The position numbers and the translations under genes were made by a program. A stretch of 64,000 bases of DNA. Origin: Ustulina deusta. Taxonomy: Eukaryota; Ascomycota; Sordariomycetes; Xylariales; Xylariaceae. Numbering within the stretch: the stretch's first letter is position 1; every line of letters begins with the position of its first letter. Shown here in pieces: positions 23,349-34,273 of this stretch. The notes beneath the pieces are model-generated. The model was not told the origin of the DNA. It searched no databases and worked only from the letters and a program-made list of their open reading frames with translations. The stretch covers positions 1,364,001 through 1,428,000 of the forward strand of contig JAJNNX010000001.1 of NCBI GenBank assembly GCA_023159155.1, written 5' to 3'.

Positions 23349-25912
23349 TCACGGTCCACCGTCTGTGCTGAAAACGTTGTCCCACATTAGCCATCCCCCT
23401 TCGTTATCACTTGCGATATGAGCGTCCCAAGGTTCCTGATTATGCAGCAAACCATGGTCAATAGAAGTCAACCCTAGGTGCTGTTCCAAGTCTTCATTTG
23501 CCGCCCACTCATTGCGCGCGCCTACACTCCGGGATGCTTGAAAAACGTCATCAGGCTCACCAACCCCGACTAGAGAAGCAGTCAAGTCTGTCCACATGTA
23601 CCTCCCCTCGCCCCTACCGAAGCTCTGACTTGAGCTTGAACTCGCTACGTAGAACCGCCCAGACTCACTAGTTGACACATCGATCTCCAGAGCAAGACGC
23701 TCTTCAGTTGCCGAAGTGTCGAAAGCTTCTTTCCCGTCCAAAAAATCCCGCAGTGCCGGCATGGGAACCGGCAGAGTCCCAATCCGGGCTAACTTTTCCG
23801 CCCATGTCAGGTTCGCTCGTAGTTTCTGGGTCTGCAATCCGCGGTGCTTCGCAACAGAATCCATGAGATCCTGCAAGGGTTGTCTCATTGGATCTCGCGA
23901 CATTCCTTCTGACAGATGTACGAACGCCTTCTTTGCCAGGCCCCATGCCATCTCGGCCACGGGACCCCAGGGACTTGTCGATAGGTGCACTAGTAGGGTG
24001 CTCATTGTGTGCCATTGGGTACAGCTGTAGAGATACCAACCCCACTGCGCACTCGATGGCTCCTCTGCTAGTTGGAAAACATGCTGGAGGCTAGCCACGG
24101 CGAGCGCGAAGGCCTTGTGAGATTCATCTCCCCCAAGAGGTGACTTGAAATTATTCGCCACGTGAACGATGTGATCGAATTTGGACAATTCTAACACGAT
24201 CACTGTTTGTATGAGAAGCTGGAACCGGTTCCCTCGGGGCTTTAGATACTGTTTTAAGTCCTTAGCCATGCATTTTCTAATCTCTGTAAGTAGTTCGAGC
24301 CGATGGGTCGTGCTGGCTTCATTCGAAGAGGGCTCAGGGGAAATCGAGGACCTGAACCTACGCCCAAAGCGCCACATCCTACACCGCAGGACGCAGAAGG
24401 TAGAGTCGGTGTGGCCTTCACTTGGAACTGGCAAGGCGGTCATATCGGGTGTAATATCCGCGTCGTTTAGGTTCGATGGTTGCTTGGTGTCGAACAGGTT
24501 CTCCGTTATCCCTACATTAAACACCTGACAGTCTCCCACGCGAGCATCGAGGAGACATATATGATACCACACACGCCGTCGGATTTCCGCATCGAATGGG
24601 GAAACATTAGGAAACTGAGATCCGTCCCGGTGCAATCCCATTCCGACCGCTATCCTTATCAGTAGCCCAGCTAGCGTCCAGGTGGCTCTTTGGCCATCGT
24701 TCTGCTTAACGATCTCCTGGTATATGATGAATGCTTGGACAGTGCTGATATCGGTCGTGTTAAGCACTCCAGCCCGGGAGAGCGCTTGCTCTGTGCCAAG
24801 TCGAAGTCTGGCGAGAAGAGTTTGCCTGCTCTCGCCAAAGTTTTCTTCCACCTAATGCCGAAGTTAGACGGAATTTGTCAAGAGCGCTTATGAGGCATCT
24901 CACCTCAGCTTCATGCAGTGAAGTGACGGCCGCAAGAGAAATGGCGAACATTAAAGCTTCCATCCCTCGAGCCATCAAGTTGAATTTGCCTATTCCACCA
25001 TTTTATCATTAGCATTTTAAGAATTAGCAATGGGTAACGGGAAGAAACTGCAATATGAATAGCTAAATCCATTTAGTTCTTGAGTTCGTGTTTACTCACC
25101 TTTAGCCTCTTTGATTGTTTTCCCTATGGTCGGGACATGCAGGACTTTGATGAATGGGTCTACATTCTCAACGAAGATCTCCCATATATAAAAGACCTGC
25201 GACGGTAGCGGCCGCAGATTTTCAGGAATGAGACTACTAGGCCCCCAGAAGAAAGGGACTCCCTGGATAGAAGGACTGAGAATCCTCTTTTCAAGCGGAT
25301 CTGATTCAATGGTGTTATCTTCGACGGCTTGTCGGATATGTTTCACCTTCTCGCGTGTCAGTGCGCCGATTACTAGCAAAATCGGTGACGACCTACCTCA
25401 TCGCAAATAACGCCCCATAACCAGTTTCCAACATACAGACTGTCATTGTCGCGCATCACCAGGGTTCCAAGCTCGTCAGTAACGTGAGCCAGCTCTGCGA
25501 TTCTCGTCTGGCCGTGCTTGCCTCCAATCCCGCCTTGCGATCTACCGCCCGGTGGCATCTCTACGTTGAGGCCCTGCGTGCCATCGCGTGATGAAGTTTC
25601 GCCGTCCCGATTCGCCCCCTGCAGCTCCGAACCCAGCTTCGCGACGTACCCCTCGAGTCGACGGAGCCGGCCTAGAAGATCATCTTGCTTCTCCTTTTTG
25701 GAAGCGAAGGACGGAAGATCGTGTCTTCTCGTTGGCGTGCGGCCGGAAACTGGGAAGCCGCAGTCGAGTTCGCCCTTCAAGCAATGGCAGCAGGGGTACC
25801 GCCGGTCACAGCGGATCTTACGCCGTCTACACGGGAAGCAGCTCCAAGGACTTACAGGTTGCCTGAGGGGATCGCTATCGCTAATACGGCCCTGGAAGTT
25901 AAGGTTGGCCAT
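23349..25912 (-). CDS. Zn(II)2Cys6 transcription factor with fungal-specific domain (regulator B)
   Basis: Four exons on the minus strand, 25912-25397, 25346-25100, 24989-24904 and 24851-23349, splice in phase to 783 aa. The cluster is C25-x2-C28-x6-C35-x5-C41-x2-C44-x6-C51 (CFPCRRRKIRC...). A short coiled coil follows (LLGRLRRLEGYVAKLGSEL, about residues 80-98). The fungal-specific domain contains PFFWGPSSLIPENLRPLPS, VDPFIKVLHVPT, GMEALMFAISLAAVTSL, TWTLAGLLIRIAVGMGLHRD and RRRVWYHICLLDARVGD. This arrangement is typical of fungal regulators of secondary or xenobiotic metabolism. At intron 1, AAG could end the intron or begin exon 2 (one Lys more or less). It is transcribed divergently from a glutathione S-transferase across 467 bp, so GST is a plausible target (inference). 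Confidence 0.92.
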
Positions 25913-26379
25913 TAATCAGAGTTTGGTAATAAGCGGTCATCAGTTGAATGTATACTGTCATGATTCGTTGGGTTAAGAAGGAAAATTAGACTGACAAACG
26001 GTCTTTCAGGACGATATGTGCTCCGAGGAGGGTAGTCCGCCTTTTTGGGCTTAGTCTGTCTTTGGTCCGTCTGGTCCGAATGCCGCGTCTCTGGGATCCG
26101 ACTCCTCCGGCCGCCCGTTTCTTGGCATTTGTCACCGATCGAGGTCGGATATGATGGTCCGGATCCGGATTATAGCAACAGCTGGCCGAGAGCTCAACTT
26201 GGTTTATGGTGATCATGTATGATTCGAGAACTATGGGTAACAGCAATTAGTCACCCAAAATATGAAAAGTATGAAACTCTGTACATATAAGGGGCCCTTC
26301 TCACCGTGGCTTTCTCGGAACCAACCCTCTCTATAATACAACACCAGAACTGCCCGTTAATATCCAAGACGAACAAATT
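25913..26379. promoter_or_regulatory. Bidirectional promoter, regulator B / GST
   Basis: The 467 bp between two divergent start codons. Visible elements are GGTCCG at 26064-26069, 26073-26078 and 26156-26161; the palindrome TCCGGATCCGGA at 26158-26169; CATATAAG at 26284-26291, suitable as a TATA box for GST; and AGGGG at 26290-26294, matching the stress-response element core. Zn2Cys6 factors bind CGG triplets in paired arrangements, so autoregulation plus GST control is a reasonable hypothesis. Confidence 0.55.
26158..26169. promoter_or_regulatory. Palindrome TCCGGATCCGGA, candidate zinc-cluster operator
   Basis: A perfect 12-bp palindrome containing CGG-N2-CCG, midway between regulator B and GST. 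A further TCGGAT lies about 12 bases before it. The form fits a dimeric Zn(II)2Cys6 site; binding is untested. Confidence 0.4.
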
Positions 26380-27138
26380 ATGTCGAGCCTTCAGCCCCTG
26401 ATTGTATATTCAAGCGGGCCTGCGCCCAATCCCTACAAGGTGGCGTTCGTGCTTGAGGAGCTTGGTCTTCCTTGGAAGTTCGAGTCGCTCCCCATGCCCG
26501 ACCTGAAAAAGGAGCCATACACAAACTTGAACCCGAATGGTCGTGTGCCAACCTTGGTTGACCCGAATACGGACATGACTGTATGGGAGGTAAGTGGCTG
26601 CTTCTTAGCCCTTTATACGCCCGGGACTAACTGGTCTCATTCCAAGTCTGGTGCCATCGTCGACTATCTAATCGAGGAATACGACAAAGACGCCAAGCTG
26701 CACTACACGACGTCGAAAGAAAAGAGCGCGACGCGCAGTTGGCAATACTTCCAAGTCAGCGGGCAGGGGCCCTACTTCGGGCAACTCGGCTGGTTCACGA
26801 ACCACCACGCGGAGAAGCTGCCCTCTGCCATCGAGAGATACATGAACGAGGTCAAGCGCGTCATCGGCGTCGTCGACGGACATCTCGCCAAGAACGGCAC
26901 CGACTTCTTGGTCGGCGATAAGCTCACATACGCCGATCTGATGTTCATCCCTTACTTCAAGGCTGTGGGCAAGGGCCCGCTCACGCTCATGGCGAAGGAC
27001 GTGGACACCGCACAATGGGCGCATTATACCGCTTGGATGAAGCGGCTCCACGACCGACCCGCTGTGGCGAAGATCGCGAAGATCTACGATGGCCTCTGGG
27101 AGCAGATTGTGGCCGCGGCTGCAACGGACAAGCATTGA
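26380..27138 (+). CDS. Glutathione S-transferase, Ure2p-like
   Basis: Two exons, 26380-26589 and 26647-27138, give 233 aa. The 57-nt intron (GTAAGT ... CCAAG) is a multiple of three with no stop, so an unspliced frame is also open. Splicing restores the conserved glutathione-contact motif ESGAIVDYL, which the retained intron would interrupt. The N-terminal thioredoxin-like domain (VYSSGPAPNPYKVAFVLEEL; NLNPNGRVPTLVDP) is followed by the all-helical C-terminal domain (TYADLMFIPYF; WMKRLHDRPAV). The length is normal for the class. The enzyme conjugates glutathione to electrophiles or reduces peroxides in the cytosol. The start is the first ATG after the TATA-like and stress-element cores. The divergent neighbour is zinc-cluster regulator B. 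Confidence 0.93.
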   Translation: MSSLQPLIVYSSGPAPNPYKVAFVLEELGLPWKFESLPMPDLKKEPYTNLNPNGRVPTLVDPNTDMTVWEVSGCFLALYTPGTNWSHSKSGAIVDYLIEEYDKDAKLHYTTSKEKSATRSWQYFQVSGQGPYFGQLGWFTNHHAEKLPSAIERYMNEVKRVIGVVDGHLAKNGTDFLVGDKLTYADLMFIPYFKAVGKGPLTLMAKDVDTAQWAHYTAWMKRLHDRPAVAKIAKIYDGLWEQIVAAAATDKH

Positions 27139-29494
27139 TGGGAGGAAGGGGGGGGAGGGGTGATGGGGCTGGGATTTGAGGCCAAGGTCTCCAACCACGC
27201 GTGAAGACCGAGGGCTTTCTTGTAATTATCCTTCGTGTTGGATGAATTCGTATTTTTCTCCTATATGTGGTTACGGGCCTCGGAAGAAAGTGCCTGGATC
27301 AAGCATAAATACGTAGATTTTTAATTGGGGAACCAGAATATGGTGATAGAATATACTCTCTTCAACGCGACAACTAAGGAAAAGGGTGGATTCGTGACAG
27401 TTCTCCTTCGCAATCCTCCGTACTTGTTGGTGTTGAACATGCTTTTCAACTACGTCGCCAGTTTGTGGCTATGATTCCAGCCCCTTGTTCAGCCACTTCC
27501 AGTTCCACTCACGCTACTTCAGGATCTCATAGATCGACAATGGGATCGCGTTAAATATTTGGGAATAAATCAGCCCACTGAGATGGATCGTATGTAGATT
27601 GCGGCGGTTCTCTAGTATTAATGAACGCTTCGATAATGACGAAGGTGCGCGATAGTACACGACCGCGGGCGTTTTAAGGACACACTTCGCATTCTCGGAA
27701 CCTCTATGAACTGCATACTACGCTGTCCTGAAGCTAGCTTTTGTAGGACGCGGCTTTTAATTTTTATTTTAAAAAAATTAACTGACAGCCGAGGTTTAGA
27801 TACCGGATGTATTAACCTGTGAGTTTATTCCTTCCTCTTAACGTCAAATACCGGTGGTATATTTTGCGTTTTACGGAAGAGAGGCTCAATGTTATAATGG
27901 GAGTGTTCCACCCCCTTTTTTTCTTGAGCTTCTTGGTAAGTCTTTAGGGCTGATTGGAGGTTACGACGTAGTGGTGGCTGTGCCCCCGGATAGGACGGAT
28001 GCCATGCTGTGTCTTGTTTTACAGTAGGTATGCGGAAGATCAAGGACGAAAAAAACAGGGTAGCAATCACGGAGAAAATAGTGCACGTACGGCCTTCCGG
28101 AGAGATTGATATCGAGTAGAGTATGGTCCCAAATATAAGATGGCTAGAATGGCGGAATATGTCGTGTCATCATGATACACGAGCTCCGGCTCTTGCGCAC
28201 ACGAACACGGGTTGGACCGGGTCCCTAAATCTTATAAATTAGAATATAGAAGCCTAGTATTGTAGCTATCCGGCGCAGATATCACAGATGGTGGAGGCCT
28301 GTGGAAATGCATGAGAAACAGGCCTCACTAGGGCTCGTTCCCACATTCTAGAACATAAGGCTTGTGGGCCCGGACCAACACGCTTTTACACACGCAATCT
28401 CCCCGCATGCTGACGTTAGTGAGGACAAGTGAAGCAGGTTCACATAGACTCAGAACTTGTTACTATGGGCTCCAAGACGTAGTGCGCCGAACATCCGGTG
28501 GGTGGACCATCCGACGTGGAGAAGTAGTCCGTTTGAATGACTTTTAGGCGCCTATACACTCTCCCTGCATGTCCACGCTGTTTTATCTAGCCCAAACCCA
28601 AGACGCCGGGGCGCGGTTCAGTTAGTTCCAGGACTAGATTTCTCAGAGGTATTATTTTTAATATCTTGTCCTGGTGAAGAAATGAGAAGCCACACACTCG
28701 GTCGATGCCGCCGTGATCGGCGTTTTGGTGGAACTGTACTATAAATGTTAATCCGCGCTAGGTAGTTATATTAGGTAATTTGCGGATCTTGGTGCTCGCT
28801 TCCCTTAGGATTCTCGCGAGCTCTGTGCCTATGCTCCCGATAGATCGTCCCGTTGATTTCAGAGGGCCCCATGCATCGTGTGTCTAACTATCGACTTCGT
28901 TGTGGGAGAGGGAGGGATGCGTTATGACTTCGTATAAGGAAGCAAGAACACTTAGTAATTGGGTCGTATAGAGACCACTTGATGCAAGGTGTGCTGGGGT
29001 CGATGGCTAGCTCATGTTTAGGGATGCGGGAAACCCGATTGGGGATCGATAATTCAGAGTGTCGGATCGCAAGAGCCATCTGGTTTAGTTCGCATGTGCT
29101 GATATGATCTAGAACCCTACGAGATTGCACTCGGCGTGATAGGTTCTCGGCAGATTGCGCCATGTCAAGAGATCTGATTTATTCAATCTTCGCCTCGTCA
29201 AGAAAGCGCGAAAAACCGGCGAGAAAGATAATGTTGGCGCTCATCTAATCAGTAGACAGACTTTTGGCACTACCTGCCTTGTGTCGTTGCCGAGAGGGCT
29301 AAAGGCGGTTGAGACGACGAAGCACCATGTGCGGTAGACTAAAGCAATGAGAGTGAGGCATAACATTCTCTGTGACCCTTCAAGCACGTCAAGTTGCTCC
29401 AGTGTGGCTGCATTCATCCGATATACTGTTATACATGCTTATGAGGCATTTGTTCTCCAAGTTGGTCTGCTAAAAAGCCAAAATCTCTCGACTT
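27139..29494. other. Intergenic, no gene seen
   Basis: About 2.35 kb between GST and the 3' end of the GH16 gene. Frames at 27825-28070 (-), 28362-28547 (+) and 28888-29163 (-) have no recognisable domain. There is an AT-rich patch near 27755-27780. Confidence 0.55.
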
Positions 29495-30655
29495 TTAGAT
29501 TAGGAAAGTTGCCAATAACAGGGGTATCCAAACATAAGCCACGCCGAAACCCAATATGTGACCCGATACTCTGGAGGCTGCACCATGAAGCAACACTGGT
29601 GTTCCGGTTGTTGGCGTATCATCGATGCTGCAGACATTTCGACAGCGCCCTTCACCTCTTCTCACATTCGACAATGACCAGGCCGCGTCGTTGTTGCGCT
29701 TATCGGTCGTCTTCTCATTGCCCGTTGAATTGTAGACAATCTCGATCCATTGAATTTGGAGGTACGCTTCGCTACCAACAGTCATATTCCCTGACCACTC
29801 GCCACCGTCTGACCATGCGTTGAAAATGACTTGACTCGGGTCGCGGGGGACCTGGAAAGCGATCGACGCAACTTGATTGCCGTCGATATACCAAGTCGTA
29901 CTTCTTGGACTCCAATCCATCCGATGAACAGACCACTGCGTCCAGTCCGCCTGCACAGGAGTCGTCGCGTTTCGAGTAGATTGCGGGATGTCGTAGCCCG
30001 CCGAATTATACGAAGGCTGATTCGTGTATTGAACTTTGTCCTTGGGGTCCATGGTTCGAATCTCTAGATCAGACTCTTGGACTGAGGTGAGTTTAGTAGC
30101 GTCACCATCATCTCTGTATGTGAACATGGCCGTTACTGCGCCAGGTGCGCCGATTGTTCTGGCGTACATTCGGACCGAGAGAAAGTGGTAAGCTTTTGAA
30201 ACTGATTCGAACTCTGCCGCCGACTGATAGTCTTTATACCTCAATGTTCTCATCGTTAAGAAGGTCTCAGATGAAGGATTCTCATCCCCATTCTTTTCGA
30301 TATAAATGTTATTTGGGGAGTTAACAAGGAGCACTGGTACGTCCCCCGAGTCCACGCTGTCACTGTTATTCCATGACTGAATACCCCAGATGTTGGCCCA
30401 GTCGTTGTCAAGAAAGTAAGCGCTCGTTTCATCAGCATCGCTACTGTCATATGGATCTGCGATGGGAGTAGGCACATTCGCGTATTGCGCAAGTGCTCGG
30501 AAGTCGAAGAAGTCGTGTGTTGTAAAGTAGTTCGTGCTGGTATCGTTAGTCAGATAGCAGTTGCATTGCTGATCGCTGACTTCTTGCAAACAGGCGACTC
30601 GGCCGAGCACCTGAAGGACAAAGAAGAGCAGCGTTGGCAAGGACAGGCTGGCCAT
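29495..30655 (-). CDS. Secreted GH16-like glucanase with GPI-type tail
   Basis: A single exon of 386 aa. The upstream in-frame extension has no ATG, so the start is MASLSLPTLLFFVLQVLGRV, a clear signal peptide cut near A21/C22. The body is a concanavalin-A-like fold of the GH16 type. ESDLE (E194, D196, E198) matches the ExDxE catalytic pattern (nucleophile, helper and acid/base). WSVHRMDWSPRSTTWYIDG is the characteristic strand after the active site, and VIFNAWSDGGEWSG follows. Several N-glycosylation sequons are present. The C-terminus ends in a hydrophobic stretch (VAYVWIPLLLATFLI) after small residues, as in GPI-anchored wall enzymes. It probably acts on beta-glucan or chitin-glucan in the wall; the exact activity cannot be read from sequence. 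Confidence 0.88.
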   Translation of the reverse strand: MASLSLPTLLFFVLQVLGRVACLQEVSDQQCNCYLTNDTSTNYFTTHDFFDFRALAQYANVPTPIADPYDSSDADETSAYFLDNDWANIWGIQSWNNSDSVDSGDVPVLLVNSPNNIYIEKNGDENPSSETFLTMRTLRYKDYQSAAEFESVSKAYHFLSVRMYARTIGAPGAVTAMFTYRDDGDATKLTSVQESDLEIRTMDPKDKVQYTNQPSYNSAGYDIPQSTRNATTPVQADWTQWSVHRMDWSPRSTTWYIDGNQVASIAFQVPRDPSQVIFNAWSDGGEWSGNMTVGSEAYLQIQWIEIVYNSTGNEKTTDKRNNDAAWSLSNVRRGEGRCRNVCSIDDTPTTGTPVLLHGAASRVSGHILGFGVAYVWIPLLLATFLI

Positions 30656-32270
30656 GCTGAGATGAAATGTTGGATTGCCCAACTCTGCAGGCCAGTTCGT
30701 CTTGTAATGCTCGAAGTGCTTGGAGCACTTGTAGTGAAGGCCAGGTAGGCCGTGTTCAGAATTGACGGACTTTTGAAATATATTCGAACATAACGTCCTG
30801 TGGACAGGATCTAAAATCGGCAGAAAAGCTGAACGGGCAGGGGTATAGGTAAGACAAAGAAGGACGGCCAGTCAGGATGGCCAGTCAACTTATATAGTCT
30901 TCAATACATGATGCATATGCGCGATAGTTTCGGCTTGTCATAACAGAGCAGTGTCTAAATCTGGTTACCGTTTACGGACCCGGGGAATACAAAATACAAG
31001 AAACAGCCTATGGCAGGACGGGTGTGCGATTTGCGGCCCCTTGGTAGCATCGGATCTATGAAGCTGAGTAGATTGAGTTGTATAGGTATCAGCCAATATA
31101 TATGGGAGGTAACCTTCTCTTGCAGCGCCCAGTTGGAGTTGATGCGCTGTGGCCACTAGGGAGGGCTAGATCAATACAGCCCATGCATGCCGTTTAACCG
31201 AGTACAGCAACAGACTCCCATTGGACAGAGGCCGAAATGGATGAAGTCTCGACCTTTTTGGGAATGCTGATCTCCAGCTACAAGGTTGCAATTTAACAGA
31301 TCTAAGCCTGCCTGCGACAGACGTATATTGGACAAGGCAGCCTAATTGCTGACGACAGGCTCCCAGTGGAGCGAGACAAGGAGTTGGATATGCTCATATA
31401 TTAATGAAGATGGGTGAGCTCGGAGAAAGGAGGTGAGAGAAGGCAAAGCCCTCCACTGCGCGAAGCAGACAAACCGTACCAGGCCTTCAGCCCGACAGAG
31501 TACCGGTACACTAGCTAAGCATCACTTCTCCTGCACGATGCACCGTCGTGTCGTCGAATGGAGAAAGGGAGCGGCCTCTGAAACAGGCGACTGAAACCAG
31601 CAAAAGGGTGCTTACCTAATTGAATGTGCCGGGTGGGCTGATTCACGAGATCCAGGACTTGTCCAGGGGAAGATAGATGGCCAGGGGTGCTCGGCGAGCA
31701 CGGCACAAGCCGATCTGCTAGGCATGCTTTCCCGCTCTTTTCTTTCGTGCATCGGATGGTGCGGTCGGTACCCGGCTCTCTCGACGGTGGTCATGTATGA
31801 GGTGATGATCGTGGAGATCATGGATCTGAGACGGGGGTTTGAGTTTTGAAGGAGGGAGGGGTTTGCGACCCAAGAGAATGGTAAATATGTCTGTCTGTCT
31901 GTCTTCCTTTTCCCTCGTCCTGATGGATCCAATGGTTCGATATTACCACAACACAGCGCAATCACAATTCCCGAGATGCAGACACTGGTACGGTACCAGG
32001 GGTCATCTTCGCTTTCCGGCCTGGGTCAAGGTGTCCTCCTGATGTCCTCCTGTAGGAGGCAGTCAGTTCTGCAACAGGCAGGTAAAGGTAGGTACCCGTA
32101 CCCAGGAATAGGTAATGTTAAATGGGGGTCAGGTCGTTCATCCATTCTCTCATCCGCTTTGAGCTTGGTGGGCTGCTGCTGCTCCCTGGCTGTGTTAGGC
32201 GCTGCTTTAGGTGTGTTAGGTGCTGCACCGCCTGTAACTTCTTCTATTGACCGAAGTTTTCCCAGATGCT

Positions 32271-32290
32271 GATAACGGATAACGGATAAC
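32271..32290. repeat. Three tandem GATAACG units
   Basis: GATAACG, GATAACG, GATAAC lie head to tail about 300 bp upstream of the WW-domain gene. Each unit holds a GATA core, so this could be a GATA-factor site cluster or merely a short tandem repeat. Confidence 0.5.
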
Positions 32291-32522
32291 ACTAGGTAGG
32301 GACCTTATGTACCTAGCCGTTATTGAATGGGAGCATTGAATGGGCGCGATAAGCTTAGCCCCAAGTTGGCTGGAGTGAATACGACAGCGGCGCGCAAAGG
32401 ACCTTGACGATTGCTTCACTCTCTCCACCTCCCCCTTCTTCTAGCTTGGGGGTGTATCAGAAGTTCCCGCGCTTCAACTGCCCCTTTAAGCTGAATCTTC
32501 CCCGTTGCATATTATCCCCAGC

Positions 32523-32555
32523 ATGTGGCTCTCCGACCATTTTCTCCCCATATAG
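32523..32555 (+). other. Upstream ORF in the WW-gene leader
   Basis: An ATG at 32523 opens a 10-codon frame ending in TAG at 32555, 35 bases before the main ATG at 32591 and in a different frame. If transcription starts upstream of it, it could reduce initiation at the main start. Confidence 0.4.
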
Positions 32556-32590
32556 ACTTTCATGTGAATATTCCTTCGAGCTACTCTACA

Positions 32591-33472
32591 ATGACCACCT
32601 CAGAGCCAGTCGCTACCGAGGCTGCGGTGTCCGACCAGGCCAACAGCCACGATGGCCATGACGGCCCTGACAGGCTCCCCCCGGAAAGCGATGTGGAGGT
32701 GCAACACGACAATCACGATGATGCCGCTCAATCCCCATCACCTGCCCCTGACGATAGGCCTACGCAAGAACACTCGATTGCCAAAGCCGACGACGCTGAA
32801 GCTCCCAGCAAGGATCCAAGTCTTGTGCCAGCTGATGCTTCTGAAGAGGTAGCTGCTGAGACTTCTAGCGCTCCCCCCCTCCCCAGCGAACCCCTCCCTG
32901 CCGCACAAGATGATGGTTGGGACTGCCACTGGGATCCGACGCAGCAAGCCTGGTTCTTCCATAATCGGATTACCAACGAGTCGACTTGGGAGAACCCCCG
33001 AGTGTCCTCAAAATCTCAAGCACCAGCCGAGGCCAATACCCAACTTAAGCCCCCTCCTACCACTGCGGTCCCTCCTCTGAACGAACCGCTTCCGGCCGGC
33101 GGTTACAATCCCGCTGTCCACGGCGACTACGACCCGAATGCCTGGTATGCCAAGAACAATCAAGAGGGCGCCGACCCCGAGGTTCCTGTAATGGACACCG
33201 CCACGGCTTATGCTGCCATCGGCTCTTTCAACCGTTTTACTGGCCGATGGCAAGGTGACGAGCAGAATCCGGACCGTCACAATGACGAGGCCAAGTCACG
33301 CCGCCAGATGAACGCCTTTTTTGACGTCGACGCCGCTGCAAACGCACACGATGGGCGTAGCTTGAAGGCCGAGCGCTCCGGCAAGAAGCCCTCCAAGTCC
33401 GAACTCAAGCACTTCAAGGAGAAGCGACGGGCCAAGAAAGAGGAAAAGCGACGAGCTTGGCTCCGCGACTAG
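32591..33472 (+). CDS. WW-domain protein with basic C-terminus
   Basis: A single exon of 293 aa. No ATG lies in frame upstream, so ATG 32591 (ctacaATGacc) is the start. Residues 1-105 are acidic, Pro/Ala/Ser-rich and probably disordered. A WW domain spans about residues 108-138, with the two signature tryptophans in GWDCHWD and STWENPR and the aromatic block WFFHN between them. A Pro-rich linker follows, then a conserved-looking GGYNPAVHGDYDPNAWYAK. The last 40 residues are strongly basic (KHFKEKRRAKKEEKRRAW), suggesting nuclear localisation or RNA binding. WW domains bind proline-rich peptides, often on RNA polymerase II or splicing factors. The precise orthologue is not recognised. It converges with RIX1. 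Confidence 0.88.
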   Translation: MTTSEPVATEAAVSDQANSHDGHDGPDRLPPESDVEVQHDNHDDAAQSPSPAPDDRPTQEHSIAKADDAEAPSKDPSLVPADASEEVAAETSSAPPLPSEPLPAAQDDGWDCHWDPTQQAWFFHNRITNESTWENPRVSSKSQAPAEANTQLKPPPTTAVPPLNEPLPAGGYNPAVHGDYDPNAWYAKNNQEGADPEVPVMDTATAYAAIGSFNRFTGRWQGDEQNPDRHNDEAKSRRQMNAFFDVDAAANAHDGRSLKAERSGKKPSKSELKHFKEKRRAKKEEKRRAWLRD

Positions 33473-34273
33473 ATACGGACCGCTCTTAGCATATTGTTCA
33501 TGGATCGGAGTTTTTATGGCTTGTATTGTCGCTTGACAGTAGGTTACCGGCATTGCATGAGAAAGGCGTTGGCGGCTTGAGTTTTACTTGTTCGAATCGA
33601 TGACTGCGGACTGTTACCATCTGGACAGCATTTGGAAACTCCCATCAGTCTAGGGTCGACTCGGACTTGGCGTCTCCTTCTACGCTTCTAGGTGTTTGTA
33701 TGATACAGAGGTCGTCGAAGGAGAGCTGCCGTTTGGTCCCTACGCGATTTGTTGGGGCGTCGGGATTGTATAAAGAAAAACACCCAAATTTTCGTCACAG
33801 CCTCTGCGCCCGTTCACAACTATATACCCATGCACTTGTACCTGACACTAAATAAAATGCATGAATTGGACATGCAGCTTGCCTGCACTAGAATAAGTTG
33901 AATGGCGACTCCCGTGGATTAGGAGTTCCGCATCGTAGCCTGCGCAGGCCTCGTCACGAGCCAGACATCTGTTCTAGAACCGCCCGTGCTTGAGTCCTAC
34001 CTACAGCAATAATCTTGCAAGATTTCTTATGGCGACAACATATTAGATTAGACAATAGAGAAGATGTACCGACGTACGCCCGCCTGTACGCCCGCCTGTC
34101 AACATCTACCCGGTTTGCTACCTACTCGTTTTATATATATAGCATAGCAGTTACGGAATGGCATGACCCCCACACGCGTGCATTTCCATACTAACTTCGC
34201 TAGTCATCAATAACCAACGGCCGGATTGCGACTCTACCCAAAAGCCGGCTTGGCTAGTCGGCTGGGGCCCTTT
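33473..34273. other. Convergent intergenic, WW gene / RIX1
   Basis: About 800 bp holding two 3' UTRs. A 12-bp unit is repeated in tandem near 34074-34098 (GTACGCCCGCCT twice). No gene seen. Confidence 0.6.

Larger units (their letters stand above)
30656..32590. other. Intergenic upstream of GH16 and WW genes
   Basis: About 1.9 kb between divergent start codons. No recognisable gene; minus-strand frames near 31515-31965 are featureless. It contains a GGCCAGTCA direct repeat near 30867-30891 and three tandem GATAACG units at 32271-32290. Confidence 0.55.

Noticed and set aside
26668..27198. 176-aa minus-strand frame opposite GST
   Set aside because: GC-rich antisense shadow of the GST exon 2.
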